DNA from: Chthoniobacterales bacterium
GTDB taxonomy: Bacteria > Verrucomicrobiota > Verrucomicrobiae > Chthoniobacterales > UBA10450
Direction: 5' to 3'
Length of the DNA stretch: 8,152 nucleotides
Assembly: GCA_003244125.1 (NCBI GenBank)
Contig: QHBL01000128.1
Coordinates: 1-8,152, forward strand
Shown here: positions 1-6,632 of the stretch, piece by piece
Layout: the number at the start of each line of letters is the position of its first letter
How positions within the stretch are numbered: the stretch's first letter is position 1
Program-made: the position numbers and the translations under genes
Notes under the pieces: model-generated
Seen by the model: the letters and a program-made list of their open reading frames with translations, nothing else
Database searches by the model: none
Told to the model about the DNA's origin: nothing

Positions 1-356
1 AGCGTGCCGTTGCCCGGGCCGGTATCTACACGCTCGTTCACGCCGATCACGAGGGTGAGTTGATGATCGGCTGCGAGTTGGCCGAACAGCTTTGTTTCTT
101 TGCCCGGAACGAGAACGCTGTTCTGCCGCAGCCGCGCGAAGACCGCTTTGGTCGGCGCGTGATCCCACAAACCCATGTCTCCGCAGTAATCGAGCCACGC
201 CGGGTAACCCGGTAGCCAGGTCTCACCGAAGGTGACTAATTGCGCGCCATTGCGCGCAGCCTCTTCTGCAAGCGTCACCGCTTTCGCGATACTCGCCGCC
301 AGGTCCATAAAGACCGGAGAATGCTGAATAATCGCGACTGAAACGCAGTTGGACAT
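1..356 (-). CDS. Nitrilase / carbon-nitrogen hydrolase, N-terminal part (cut by window edge)
   Basis: Nitrilases hydrolyse nitriles to carboxylic acids plus ammonia using a Glu-Lys-Cys triad in an alpha-beta-beta-alpha fold. The first 118 residues are visible and the gene runs off the left edge. The opening strand reads VSVAIIQHSPVFMDL, and VTFGETWLPGYPAWLD follows around residues 41-56; E45 of the GETWLPGYP motif is the expected catalytic glutamate. The visible part ends at GPGNGT, just before the usual YNT-type strand, so the Lys and Cys lie outside the window and activity cannot be confirmed. I chose ATG at 356 because the family normally starts close to this strand. An in-frame ATG at 383 would add nine residues; neither start has a good ribosome-binding site. 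It lies 92 bp downstream of the glucoamylase-family gene on the same strand, so co-transcription is plausible. There is no signal peptide, so it is cytoplasmic. Family assignment is confident; the substrate is unknown. Confidence 0.9.
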   Translation of the reverse strand, partial: MSNCVSVAIIQHSPVFMDLAASIAKAVTLAEEAARNGAQLVTFGETWLPGYPAWLDYCGDMGLWDHAPTKAVFARLRQNSVLVPGKETKLFGQLAADHQLTLVIGVNERVDTGPGNGT

Positions 357-448
357 GGTGTAGGAAAGGACTGACGCCAACATCCTTCGGCATCAGGTGC
401 GCGCAAGTGCTGCCATGCTCGCTGGCTTGGTCACTCTCCAGCGTCGTC

Positions 449-1756
449 TTATAACCAACCACCCTTGAATCCAGCCCGGCGCAAACCCTTTTGGATGGCC
501 GGACAACGGCGCAGCAAACGCCAGAGAAAGCCAGTGCGGTAATTCTCGATCATCATGACGATTGGTCCCTGGTCAAGCCCGTAGTAACCCTGCGAAATCC
601 AACTTGTCGAGTGGTTACTCTTACCGCCTGAGAAGGTCGGATTATAGCTGCACTTAAAGCCGTACTTGCTCGTCATTTCCGGGAAGGTGTCGTTGAAGTG
701 CTGAACGGAAGGCAGCACCAGTTCCGGCGCGAAGGGGAGTGAGGCAACTACCGCCCATGGCGCGAGCGTGCCATCGTCGGGGCCGTTAGGAATGCTGCGC
801 GCGGTGTAGTCGTAAAATTCACGCGCGATACCTTTGATCTTGCGTTGCGCCGGGCCCGGACCATCGCTTGCCGTAATTCCCCAGGCATATTTTCCGTAGC
901 CAGAAAACTTTTTGGGATTCCGAATAGCGTAGGCCTGCTGCACATAGGCGGCGCGGCGGCTGTTCTCGAAGTAGTCCATTCCTCGCGCGCGCATGTATTC
1001 GTCCTGGATGCCGCGAAAATCGATCCAGACGTGGGAGAGTTGATGAATGAAAAGCGGGCCGGCGTAGAGAAATTCCAGTTCGTAAAGTTTCTTCCATTCG
1101 TAAGTGCGCGTCCAGGCCGCATAACTTTCCGCTGGGAGCGCGTGCGTCGGTGAGCCCAGCCCGAGCACATAAAGTATCAACGCTTCGCTGTAGCCTTCCC
1201 AGCGATGTTTGATAAAGCCTGTTTCCGGCTTCCAACCAAGCGCGACTTTCAAAGCGCCGTTCTGCGCCCATGGCCAATCCACACGAGCATAAAGCGCATG
1301 GGAAAGAGTGCGGATCTCTTTTTCCGTTTCCGTGTCGCGATCGAAATACATCCCGACGGTAAGAAACCCGGCTAGAAGAAAGGCCGTGTCGATGGTGGAC
1401 AATTCCGAGCTAGGTGCGCGGCGGCCCGTTTTCATATCGAGGAAGTGATAATAGAAGCCTTTGTAACCAGTCGCTTCGGAGCTTTCATTTTGTTCGCTCT
1501 TCCAAAAAAAACGCAGCGTAGTCAGGACTCGCGTGATGGCTTCGGCGCGCGTCAGGTATCCGCGCTCAACCGCGATGGTGTAAGCGGTGAGCGCGAATCC
1601 AATCGCGGTGGTGCTGGCGGACGCGTCCTTCTTGGTACTATCAGGCACCATTCCATTCTCAGGATTAGTCTCATTTAGGAAATATCCGAACGTGCACTCT
1701 TGCAGGTTGGCCAACTCTTTGTCGCCTAACGATGGCTGCTCGATTTTTTCTTTCAC
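449..1756 (-). CDS. Glucoamylase-family protein (PF10091, GH144-like)
   Basis: This is a full-length 435-residue member of the PF10091/COG5368 glucoamylase-like family, an (alpha/alpha)6-barrel group. The family includes GH144 endo-beta-1,2-glucanases and a domain of cyclic beta-1,2-glucan synthases. Visible family blocks are LQECTFGYFLNETNPENGMVPD (19-39), HRWEGYSEALILYVLGLGSP (184-203), FIHQLSHVWIDFRGIQDEY (236-254), the stretch YGKYAWGITASDGPGP (287-302), DDGTLAPWAVVASLPFAPE (327-345) and YYGLDQGPIVMMIENYRTG (391-409). The conserved acidic residues fit a glycosidase, but I cannot assign the catalytic acid by eye. There is no signal peptide, so it is probably cytoplasmic, unlike many exported relatives. 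The GTG start overlaps the upstream GH39 stop (GTGA) and is preceded by AGAAGGAG with a 6-nt spacer, so the two genes are translationally coupled. The true substrate (beta-1,2-glucan, another beta-glucoside or an alpha-glucan) is unresolved. Confidence 0.88.
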   Translation of the reverse strand: MKEKIEQPSLGDKELANLQECTFGYFLNETNPENGMVPDSTKKDASASTTAIGFALTAYTIAVERGYLTRAEAITRVLTTLRFFWKSEQNESSEATGYKGFYYHFLDMKTGRRAPSSELSTIDTAFLLAGFLTVGMYFDRDTETEKEIRTLSHALYARVDWPWAQNGALKVALGWKPETGFIKHRWEGYSEALILYVLGLGSPTHALPAESYAAWTRTYEWKKLYELEFLYAGPLFIHQLSHVWIDFRGIQDEYMRARGMDYFENSRRAAYVQQAYAIRNPKKFSGYGKYAWGITASDGPGPAQRKIKGIAREFYDYTARSIPNGPDDGTLAPWAVVASLPFAPELVLPSVQHFNDTFPEMTSKYGFKCSYNPTFSGGKSNHSTSWISQGYYGLDQGPIVMMIENYRTGFLWRLLRRCPAIQKGLRRAGFKGGWL

Positions 1757-3216
1757 TTTTTGCTCCTTCTCGAGCGCGGAGTTGGCGCATACTCGACCGT
1801 GATGGCTGCCACCCCGTGCGGGGGGAGGGCAAGCTCAAGATGGACGCTTCCATCTTTATACTTCCAACGATGCGGCTCCGGCACAAGGCGGGACGCTGCT
1901 TGCAATTGCTCCAGCTCAAGTGTCGTTAGGTATTCCGGTTCACCCATCTCATGCCAGACCTTGCGCGGATTGGCGTGCTCTTTATCGATGCGCTGGACAG
2001 AGACGGTCCGCGGCTTGGCTGACTCAGTCACGCGCACCCGGACCTTCTCCATCTTGATCGAGTGACGAGGCAACGCGTGATTGGTGAGTAGTAGCGTAAG
2101 CGAATCTTTCTTACGGACGGCCCAGGCATTCACGGTCTCATGGATGCCATCGACTACTAGCTGTTCCTTGCCGAGTTGGTGCAGCAATTCATAAGCGCGG
2201 TAAGCCGGCTTCGGGATACCATGCAAATTGAGCAGGCCGAAGCCGCCGTGAAATGGGATAGAAGGAAAATAGTTCTCCTCGAAGATGTCGGTGAACGTCC
2301 AGAAGCTGTATCCTTCTACCAGCCCGTTTGTCTCCAGCACCGTCCTGGCGATGAACGCGGCCGCGTAAGACTCGTCGTGCCGCGAATCGCGCGGGTTCGA
2401 GGAAACATTCCACTCCGTGTAATAAACGGGCTTACCGCTCGCGTGTCGAAAGGTGTCCTGCGCTTGTTCGCGCAAAATCCCGCGCCGGCTGTTTGCCAGT
2501 TGCGTCTCGGTATCGTCACCTTCATTGCCAAGCGCATCGGTCGGATAATGATGCGTGCTCACGAAATCAACCGGCACTTTGTTCCTGTCGCAGAAAGTCA
2601 GGAACTCTTCGATCCATGCGTTCTTCGCTGTCGCCGGGCCACCTACTTTAAGCGCGGCATCGACATTCTTAATCGCCGTAGCAGTCTCACGATAGAGCTT
2701 GAAGTAGGAGGCTTGCGTACCTTTCCAGAAGGCCGGCAGGTTCGGCTCGTTCCAGACTTCGAAGAACCATTTCCTTACTTCCTTCACTCCATAGCGTTCC
2801 AGGCAATGCTGGGTAAATGTTTTTACCAGCTTCGCCCATGCTTTGTAGTCTTTCGGAGGCGTGACATTGGCTTTGTAGTGAAAGACCGTCTTGTGCCCCG
2901 ACGCGAGTGCTTCGGGCATGAAACTCAGCTCGACGAACGGCTTCATCCCGATGGATAAAAGAAAATCAAAAATCTGATCGGCGTTGAAGAATGAATAGAG
3001 TGACTCGCCGTCGTGCTCGATCAAGGTGCCGACGTCGTCAGAAAACAGACCGTGAAACCGAACGTAACGGAATCCTAACTCATCATGACAGCGTCGCAGT
3101 TGCGCCTGCCAGTCGGTCCGTAGCGCGAGAAGCGCGTGGCCGCTTCCCACCGTGTGTTCCCACGAATGACGGAGCGGCGCACCAGTCTCAGAAAGTTTGC
3201 AGGTAAAATCCGGCAT
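1753..3216 (-). CDS. GH39 family glycoside hydrolase (beta-xylosidase-like)
   Basis: This 487-residue protein matches GH39 retaining beta-xylosidases, which release xylose from xylo-oligosaccharides. The N-terminal (beta/alpha)8 barrel contains FRYVRFHGLFSDDVG (49-63), KPFVELSFMPEALASG (92-107), FFEVWNEPNLPAFW (151-164) and YYTEWNVSSNPRD (265-277). E157 in NEP is the expected acid/base and E268 in TEW the nucleophile; their spacing resembles that of Thermoanaerobacterium XynB. The stretch FHGGFGLLN (322-330) is also typical, and a C-terminal beta-sandwich follows with the NPRKVWHEMGEPEYLT-type block near residue 420. Length is close to the usual 500. There is no signal peptide, implying that imported oligosaccharides are hydrolysed in the cytoplasm. 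The ATG start has GAGG 7 nt upstream (3224-3227). It ends in the 4-bp overlap with the glucoamylase-family gene. Some GH39 members act on other glycosides such as iduronides, so the xylosidase call is likely but not proven. Confidence 0.92.
   Translation of the reverse strand: MPDFTCKLSETGAPLRHSWEHTVGSGHALLALRTDWQAQLRRCHDELGFRYVRFHGLFSDDVGTLIEHDGESLYSFFNADQIFDFLLSIGMKPFVELSFMPEALASGHKTVFHYKANVTPPKDYKAWAKLVKTFTQHCLERYGVKEVRKWFFEVWNEPNLPAFWKGTQASYFKLYRETATAIKNVDAALKVGGPATAKNAWIEEFLTFCDRNKVPVDFVSTHHYPTDALGNEGDDTETQLANSRRGILREQAQDTFRHASGKPVYYTEWNVSSNPRDSRHDESYAAAFIARTVLETNGLVEGYSFWTFTDIFEENYFPSIPFHGGFGLLNLHGIPKPAYRAYELLHQLGKEQLVVDGIHETVNAWAVRKKDSLTLLLTNHALPRHSIKMEKVRVRVTESAKPRTVSVQRIDKEHANPRKVWHEMGEPEYLTTLELEQLQAASRLVPEPHRWKYKDGSVHLELALPPHGVAAITVEYAPTPRSRRSKK
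1763..1770 (-). promoter_or_regulatory. Strong ribosome-binding site that fixes the GTG start of the glucoamylase-family gene
   Basis: On the minus strand AGAAGGAG is followed by the 6-nt spacer CAAAAA and then GTG at 1756. It lies inside the last codons of the GH39 gene. It explains why GTG is used as the start rather than a later ATG (codon 36), and it supports coupled translation across the 4-bp overlap. Confidence 0.8.
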
Positions 3217-3292
3217 GTTGTTGCCTCAAAAGCATCGCAGAACGATTTAAGTAAGCTTTGCGGCAGATATAATTGAGCTAACCTCTTCGACC

Positions 3293-3783
3293 TTATCGCT
3301 CCAGCCGGGCCGCACCCAACGCTTCGCCTGCGGTCCAGATTGAAGCACCGAGGAAGAGCAGGTCTTTGGCGAGGAATTGTCCCGGGAATGGAGAAGGAAA
3401 TGGAAAGCCATAGCCTGGTTGCCAGACACCTGGCGTTGAAAGAACAAAGGTCATGGTAATGAGAAACATGATCGTCGCCGCAATACTGCCAATGGCCGAG
3501 ACCTTGGGAGCGATTGCGCGGGTAGCGATTAATAGGCCGGTGATTATCTCGATTACTCCCAGAACCCGGCGAAGGCACGGACACTAAACACATTGTAGGT
3601 CTAAGACATCAGCGGTGAGTTACCGACCAGCGGCTGGATTCCCTCCGCCTCGTAGGCGGTGAATTTCAATAAGCCAACCCAGAGCAAAACCGCCACCAAT
3701 CCGTAGCGAATTATAGCCGCGCCGATCTTTTCCCAAGCTTGTCCCGGCGCCGCTTCCTCCGTCTGCATCATTCTTGTTGCCAT
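3293..3783 (-). pseudogene. DUF417 (YkgB/RclC-like) inner-membrane protein, disrupted by a stop and a 1-nt deletion
   Basis: The N-terminal piece (60 residues from ATG 3783) reads IRYGLVAVLLWVGLLKFTAY and EAEGIQPLVGNSPLMS, typical of DUF417 (PF04224), the family of E. coli RclC/YkgB from the reactive-chlorine response. TAG at 3601-3603 stands where homologs usually have an aromatic residue (probably TGG). The same frame continues TYNVFSVRAFAGF and then shifts at about 3561-3564, where one C appears to be missing. In the new frame the protein resumes as LGVIEIITGLLIATR, MTFVLSTPGVWQPGYGFPFP and GQFLAKDLLFLGASIWTAGE, ending at TAA 3293-3295. Repaired, it would be about 163 residues with four membrane helices, normal for the family. 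ATG 3783 is chosen because GAGGA lies 7 nt upstream; in-frame ATGs at 3810 and 3819 lack this. It sits between the DUF4142 and GH39 genes. Sequencing or assembly errors are an alternative, but two independent lesions within 45 bp favour real decay. Confidence 0.88.
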
Positions 3784-3848
3784 TATTTGTTCCTCGTTAG
3801 GTTCATTCATTAGGTTCAATCGTTAAATATTACGAAGCTACGGCTAAG

Positions 3849-4391
3849 CTACTTCACTGACAGGTTCATACCTTTCGCCAGGTCGCGGACCATTTGCAGG
3901 TGATGCCTCAGGGTAGGCGCCGTCTCGGCCGCGAAAGCTTTTACATCCGCATCCGTAGCGTTTTCGGCGACAGCCTCAAACGCGGCTACGTCCTTTTCGT
4001 GTACCTCGACCATTGCCTTCACGTAAGCGCGGTCGAAGTCGTCGCCCTGCAATTTGGACAACTCCTCTGCGGTCTGTTTCGCTTTCGGAAGAACCTTCGC
4101 GGGCAATACGACCTTCTTCTGCTCGGCTAACTGCGTTAGTTTCTCCCCCGCCTTGGAGTGGTCGGCGATCATCTCTTGCGCGAACTGCCTTACGTCCCCA
4201 CTCGCGGCCCGCTTGGCCGCTAACTGTCCTAGTAGCACTTCGGCCAGGCCACCAGGGGCAGCGTCGTTCATGAACGCCAGGTCACCTCCGGTTACGACGT
4301 GATCGCCTTTATCAGTCGGCGGCTGAGCTGCACCTGTCCGCGCGATAGACAAGCCGGCAAATACCGCTGCGATGAAGATACTCTGTTTCAT
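3849..4391 (-). CDS. DUF4142 family exported ferritin-like protein
   Basis: This protein of 180 residues (from the chosen start) belongs to DUF4142 (PF13628), small exported four-helix proteins of ferritin-like fold whose biochemical role is not established. The N-terminus MKQSIFIAAVFAGLSIARTGAAQPP is a clear signal peptide with likely cleavage after an Ala near residue 22, so it acts in the periplasm or envelope. Family signatures are FMNDAAPGGLAEVLLGQLAA (40-59), VRQFAQEMIADHSKAGEKL (67-85), DDFDRAYVKAMVEVHEKDV (117-135) and a final helix APTLRHHLQMVRDLA (158-172). H79 in DHSK and H131 in VHEKD are the usual conserved histidines. An in-frame ATG at 4427 would add 12 residues; I prefer 4391 because it gives a compact signal peptide, but neither start has a strong ribosome-binding site. 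It is divergent from the YagU-like gene and first in the leftward run, downstream of a promoter-like element. The family call is secure and the function unknown. Confidence 0.9.
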   Translation of the reverse strand: MKQSIFIAAVFAGLSIARTGAAQPPTDKGDHVVTGGDLAFMNDAAPGGLAEVLLGQLAAKRAASGDVRQFAQEMIADHSKAGEKLTQLAEQKKVVLPAKVLPKAKQTAEELSKLQGDDFDRAYVKAMVEVHEKDVAAFEAVAENATDADVKAFAAETAPTLRHHLQMVRDLAKGMNLSVK

Positions 4392-4447
4392 CCATCCGTT
4401 TCTCGGTTCCTTTGGCTGGTTTTGCATACGATTTCGCTATCCGAACA

Positions 4448-4476
4448 GTTAGAGGTAAACGCTTAGCATTTATTCC
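4448..4476 (-). promoter_or_regulatory. Putative ECF-sigma-type promoter for the leftward genes
   Basis: Read on the minus strand, GGAATA (4471-4476, preceded by GC) is followed by 17 nt and then TCTAAC (4448-4453). The first block resembles the GGAA-type -35 elements used by many extracytoplasmic-function sigma factors. Transcription would begin near 4441, just ahead of the DUF4142 gene. Support comes from a nearly matching element facing the other way at 4520-4548. No experimental or database evidence was available. Confidence 0.45.
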
Positions 4477-4526
4477 GCACGACAAAACAAATTTTTCACC
4501 CCACCATCGGGGATCGAGCGGAATAA
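4470..4526. repeat. 9-bp inverted repeat in the divergent intergenic region
   Basis: TTATTCCGC at 4470-4478 is the exact reverse complement of GCGGAATAA at 4518-4526, with 39 nt between the arms. Each arm read in the direction of the gene it faces is the same GCGGAATAA, so the symmetry is best explained as two facing-out copies of one promoter element. A dimeric regulator operator is a second possibility. The AT-rich stretch around 4484-4497 lies between the arms. Confidence 0.5.
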
Positions 4527-4548
4527 GCGGAGGAGGTCGCCCTCCTAC
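4520..4548 (+). promoter_or_regulatory. Putative ECF-sigma-type promoter for the rightward genes
   Basis: GGAATA (4520-4525, preceded by GC) is followed by 17 nt and then TCCTAC (4543-4548). Spacing equals that of the opposite-strand element, and the second block differs from TCTAAC at two positions; both are preceded by CC. The predicted start near 4555 leaves a leader of only about 12 nt before ATG 4567. AGGAGG (4531-4536) would then fall in the promoter spacer and not in the mRNA. Confidence 0.45.
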
Positions 4549-4566
4549 TACTTCAATAATGAAAGC

Positions 4567-5067
4567 ATGAATTCTGAAGCGTTATCCGGCGGAGATTCCG
4601 CCTGGGCGAAAATAGCCAAAGCGATCGCGGTGGGAATCGTCGCGGGTATCGCCGCCACCGCAGTTAAGATTTTGTGCGAAGCGATTTCGGCGCCGCGGCC
4701 CCCAGGAGTGAATTCACCGCTGCTGAACGGCCTCGATATTATGTCAGTAAAAATGACGGGCAGCCAGTTGCTCGAAACGGTCAAGCCTATGGCGGAAAAA
4801 ACGGCGCATTGGTTTTTCGGAGTGAGCGCGGGCTGCGTCTATGCCGTCCTGGCGGAAAAATTCTCAGCAATCCGGGCCGGACGCGGCGTCCTTTTCGGCG
4901 TGGCGTTTTGGCTGGGACTGCACGAGGTCGCGCTGCCCCTGATGGGTTGGTCGCCCACTCCCGCGAAGATGACGCAGTGGGAGCAAGGTAACGAACTTTT
5001 CTCGCATTGCTTTTATGGTTTGACGCTCGAACTCGTCCGCCGCGGGTTGCGCAAGAAATTGGACTGA
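4567..5067 (+). CDS. DUF1440 / YagU family inner-membrane protein
   Basis: This 166-residue membrane protein matches DUF1440 (PF07274), the family of E. coli YagU, which has been linked to acid resistance but has no defined biochemical activity. Family features in order are helix 1 AIAVGIVAGIAATAVKILCE (19-38), the APRPP loop (42-46), helix 2 beginning AHWFFGVSAGCVYAVLAEKF (80-99), helix 3 GVLFGVAFWLGLHEVALPLM (107-126) with the conserved HE..LPLMG segment, the following SPTP (129-132), and helix 4 NELFSHCFYGLTLELVRRGL (142-161). It is slightly shorter than the E. coli protein. ATG 4567 overlaps the end of a chance 3-codon frame (ATG 4559 to TGA 4570) and has no strong ribosome-binding site, consistent with the very short predicted leader. 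It is 24 bp upstream of the GMC oxidoreductase gene and probably in its operon. Confidence 0.85.
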   Translation: MNSEALSGGDSAWAKIAKAIAVGIVAGIAATAVKILCEAISAPRPPGVNSPLLNGLDIMSVKMTGSQLLETVKPMAEKTAHWFFGVSAGCVYAVLAEKFSAIRAGRGVLFGVAFWLGLHEVALPLMGWSPTPAKMTQWEQGNELFSHCFYGLTLELVRRGLRKKLD

Positions 5068-5091
5068 GATCAAAGCCCGGTTTGGCAGGCG

Positions 5092-6630
5092 ATGGAATCG
5101 TATGACGTCATCATCATCGGCACGGGCGCGGGCGGCGGGACACTGGCGCATCGGCTGGCGCCGAGTGGAAAGCGGATTCTGATTCTGGAGCGCGGCGGTT
5201 TTCTCCCCCGCGAAAAACAGAATTGGGAATCGGCCGAAGTTTTCTTGAAGGCGCGCTATCATACTAACGAGATGTGGCGCGATAAGAAGGGCCGCAAGTT
5301 TATGCCGGGCACCGGCTATTACGTCGGCGGAAACACCAAGGTTTTTGGCGGGGCCATGTTTCGTTTGCGCGAACGCGATTTCGAAACCGTGCAGCACAAA
5401 GGCGGTATCTCTCCGGAATGGCCGGTAAAGTACCGCGACTTCGAGCCCTACTACGGGCAGGCGGAAAAGATTTACGGCGTGCACGGTCAGCGCGGGATTG
5501 ATCCAACCGAGCCGAAAATAAGCGAGGACTACCCATTTCCTCCGCTCGAGCACGAGCCACGCATCCAAGAATTGCACGATCGTCTGGTCAAGCTCGGCTG
5601 CTCGCCTTTTCCGCTGCCGCTTTCTGTTCGTTACGATGCGACTCATCGCCTGCGTGGCCAATGCCTGCGCTGCAACACCTGCGACGGGCATCCCTGTCTT
5701 CTCGATGCGAAATCGGATGCCGACATCGCGGGTGTGCGTCCCGCTCTGCAATACTCAAACGTCACTCTTTTCCTGAAAGCGCAGGTCAAACGACTGTTGA
5801 CCGAACACAACGCCCGGGAAATTTCGGCGGTCGAAGTCGAATGCGATGGCGCGCTCCGTCAATTTCACGCCGACATCGTGGTGCTTTGCGCGGGCGCAGT
5901 GAACTCGGCTGCGATTTTATTGCGCAGCGCGAATAACAAACATTCGCGCGGTCTGGCCAACTCATCCGATCAGGTAGGCCGAAATTATATGCGGCACCTG
6001 AATTGCGCGATGCTCGGTGTCACGGCAAAAAGGAATCCATCCGTTTTCCAAAAAACGATGGGGATGAACGATTTTTACTGGGGCGAAAAGGATTTCCCCT
6101 TCCCGATGGGACACATTCAACTCCTTGGAAAAGCCGACAAAAACGTGCTCGCCTCCGACTCGCCGTTTTACGTGCCGCACTCGATTTTGAAACAACTGGC
6201 GGCGCGTTCCATCGATTGGTGGATGAGTTCGGAAGACCTGCCGCATCCGGACAACCGCGTGACGCTCGAACGCGATGGTGAGATTCGTCTCCGTCTAACC
6301 GATCGTTACCACGAACATTTCGACCGGCTGATGAAACGCTGGATCGGAATTTTGAAGAAAGCCGACGGCGGCAACCAGGTCGTGCCGCTTTCACTTTACC
6401 TGCGCAAAAATATTCCGATTAGAGGAACGGCGCATCAGAATGGCACGTGCCGTTTCGGCGATGACGCCACCACTTCCGTGCTCAATCTTAATTGTCGGGC
6501 GCATGACGTGGACAATTTGTATGTTGTGGACGGGAGTTTTTTCCCATCGTGCGGCGCGGTCAATCCTTCGCTGACGATCGCGGCCAACGCCTTGCGGGTC
6601 GGCGATCATCTCCTGGAACGATTGGGTTAG
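5092..6630 (+). CDS. GMC family FAD-dependent oxidoreductase
   Basis: GMC (glucose-methanol-choline) enzymes oxidise alcohols or sugars using FAD. This 512-residue protein has the N-terminal Rossmann motif YDVIIIGTGAGGGTLAHRL (4-22) with ribose-binding E33 in LILERGG, the second family block GGNTKVFGGAMFRLRERDF (79-97), and a substrate domain. The C-terminal block begins GTAHQNGTCRFG (445-456) and continues NLYVVDGSFFPSCGAVNPSL (475-494). H448 and N491 are the expected catalytic pair. A cysteine cluster, C191, C194, C197 and C202 in CLRCNTCDGHPC, lies mid-protein where related GMC dehydrogenases carry conserved cysteines. There is no signal peptide or twin-arginine motif, so it is predicted to be cytoplasmic. 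It lies 24 bp after the DUF1440 gene and its stop is 2 bp before the next start, so the three form an operon. Substrate and electron acceptor cannot be read from the sequence; a sugar, cyclic polyol or sterol-like alcohol is possible. Confidence 0.93.
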   Translation: MESYDVIIIGTGAGGGTLAHRLAPSGKRILILERGGFLPREKQNWESAEVFLKARYHTNEMWRDKKGRKFMPGTGYYVGGNTKVFGGAMFRLRERDFETVQHKGGISPEWPVKYRDFEPYYGQAEKIYGVHGQRGIDPTEPKISEDYPFPPLEHEPRIQELHDRLVKLGCSPFPLPLSVRYDATHRLRGQCLRCNTCDGHPCLLDAKSDADIAGVRPALQYSNVTLFLKAQVKRLLTEHNAREISAVEVECDGALRQFHADIVVLCAGAVNSAAILLRSANNKHSRGLANSSDQVGRNYMRHLNCAMLGVTAKRNPSVFQKTMGMNDFYWGEKDFPFPMGHIQLLGKADKNVLASDSPFYVPHSILKQLAARSIDWWMSSEDLPHPDNRVTLERDGEIRLRLTDRYHEHFDRLMKRWIGILKKADGGNQVVPLSLYLRKNIPIRGTAHQNGTCRFGDDATTSVLNLNCRAHDVDNLYVVDGSFFPSCGAVNPSLTIAANALRVGDHLLERLG

Positions 6631-6632
6631 CG

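Noticed and set aside
223..462. Minus-strand 79-codon frame between the glucoamylase-family gene and the nitrilase
   Set aside because: It overlaps the nitrilase start in the wrong frame, and its sequence is low-complexity without motifs. The nitrilase frame is far better supported.
2176..2958. Plus-strand open frame of 260 codons
   Set aside because: It is fully antisense to the GH39 barrel with its catalytic motifs, and its translation resembles no family I recognise.
3075..3593. Minus-strand open frame of 172 codons across the GH39/DUF417 junction
   Set aside because: It overlaps both the GH39 gene and the DUF417 remnant out of frame; the true DUF417 C-terminal half is in another frame.
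3555..3605. Stop codon recoding or programmed frameshift in the DUF417 gene
   Set aside because: No slippery heptamer or recoding structure was seen, and two separate events would be needed. Mutation or sequencing error is simpler.
3797..3818. Direct repeat TTAGGTTCA, two copies 4 nt apart, upstream of the DUF417 remnant
   Set aside because: There are only two 9-bp copies in an AT-rich leader, with no link to a known operator or mobile element.
4531..4546. AGGAGG and CCTCCT form a 6-bp hairpin that could hide a ribosome-binding site
   Set aside because: AGGAGG ends 30 nt before the start codon, too far to act as a Shine-Dalgarno. The spacer of the proposed promoter explains its position as well, and there is no T-run for a terminator.
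4559..4570. Three-codon upstream frame (ATG to TGA) overlapping the DUF1440 start
   Set aside because: It is too short to separate from chance, with no ribosome-binding site of its own.
4864..5751. Long minus-strand open frame of 295 codons
   Set aside because: It lies antisense to the clear DUF1440 and GMC genes, shows no recognisable motifs, and has the biased composition expected of a shadow frame.
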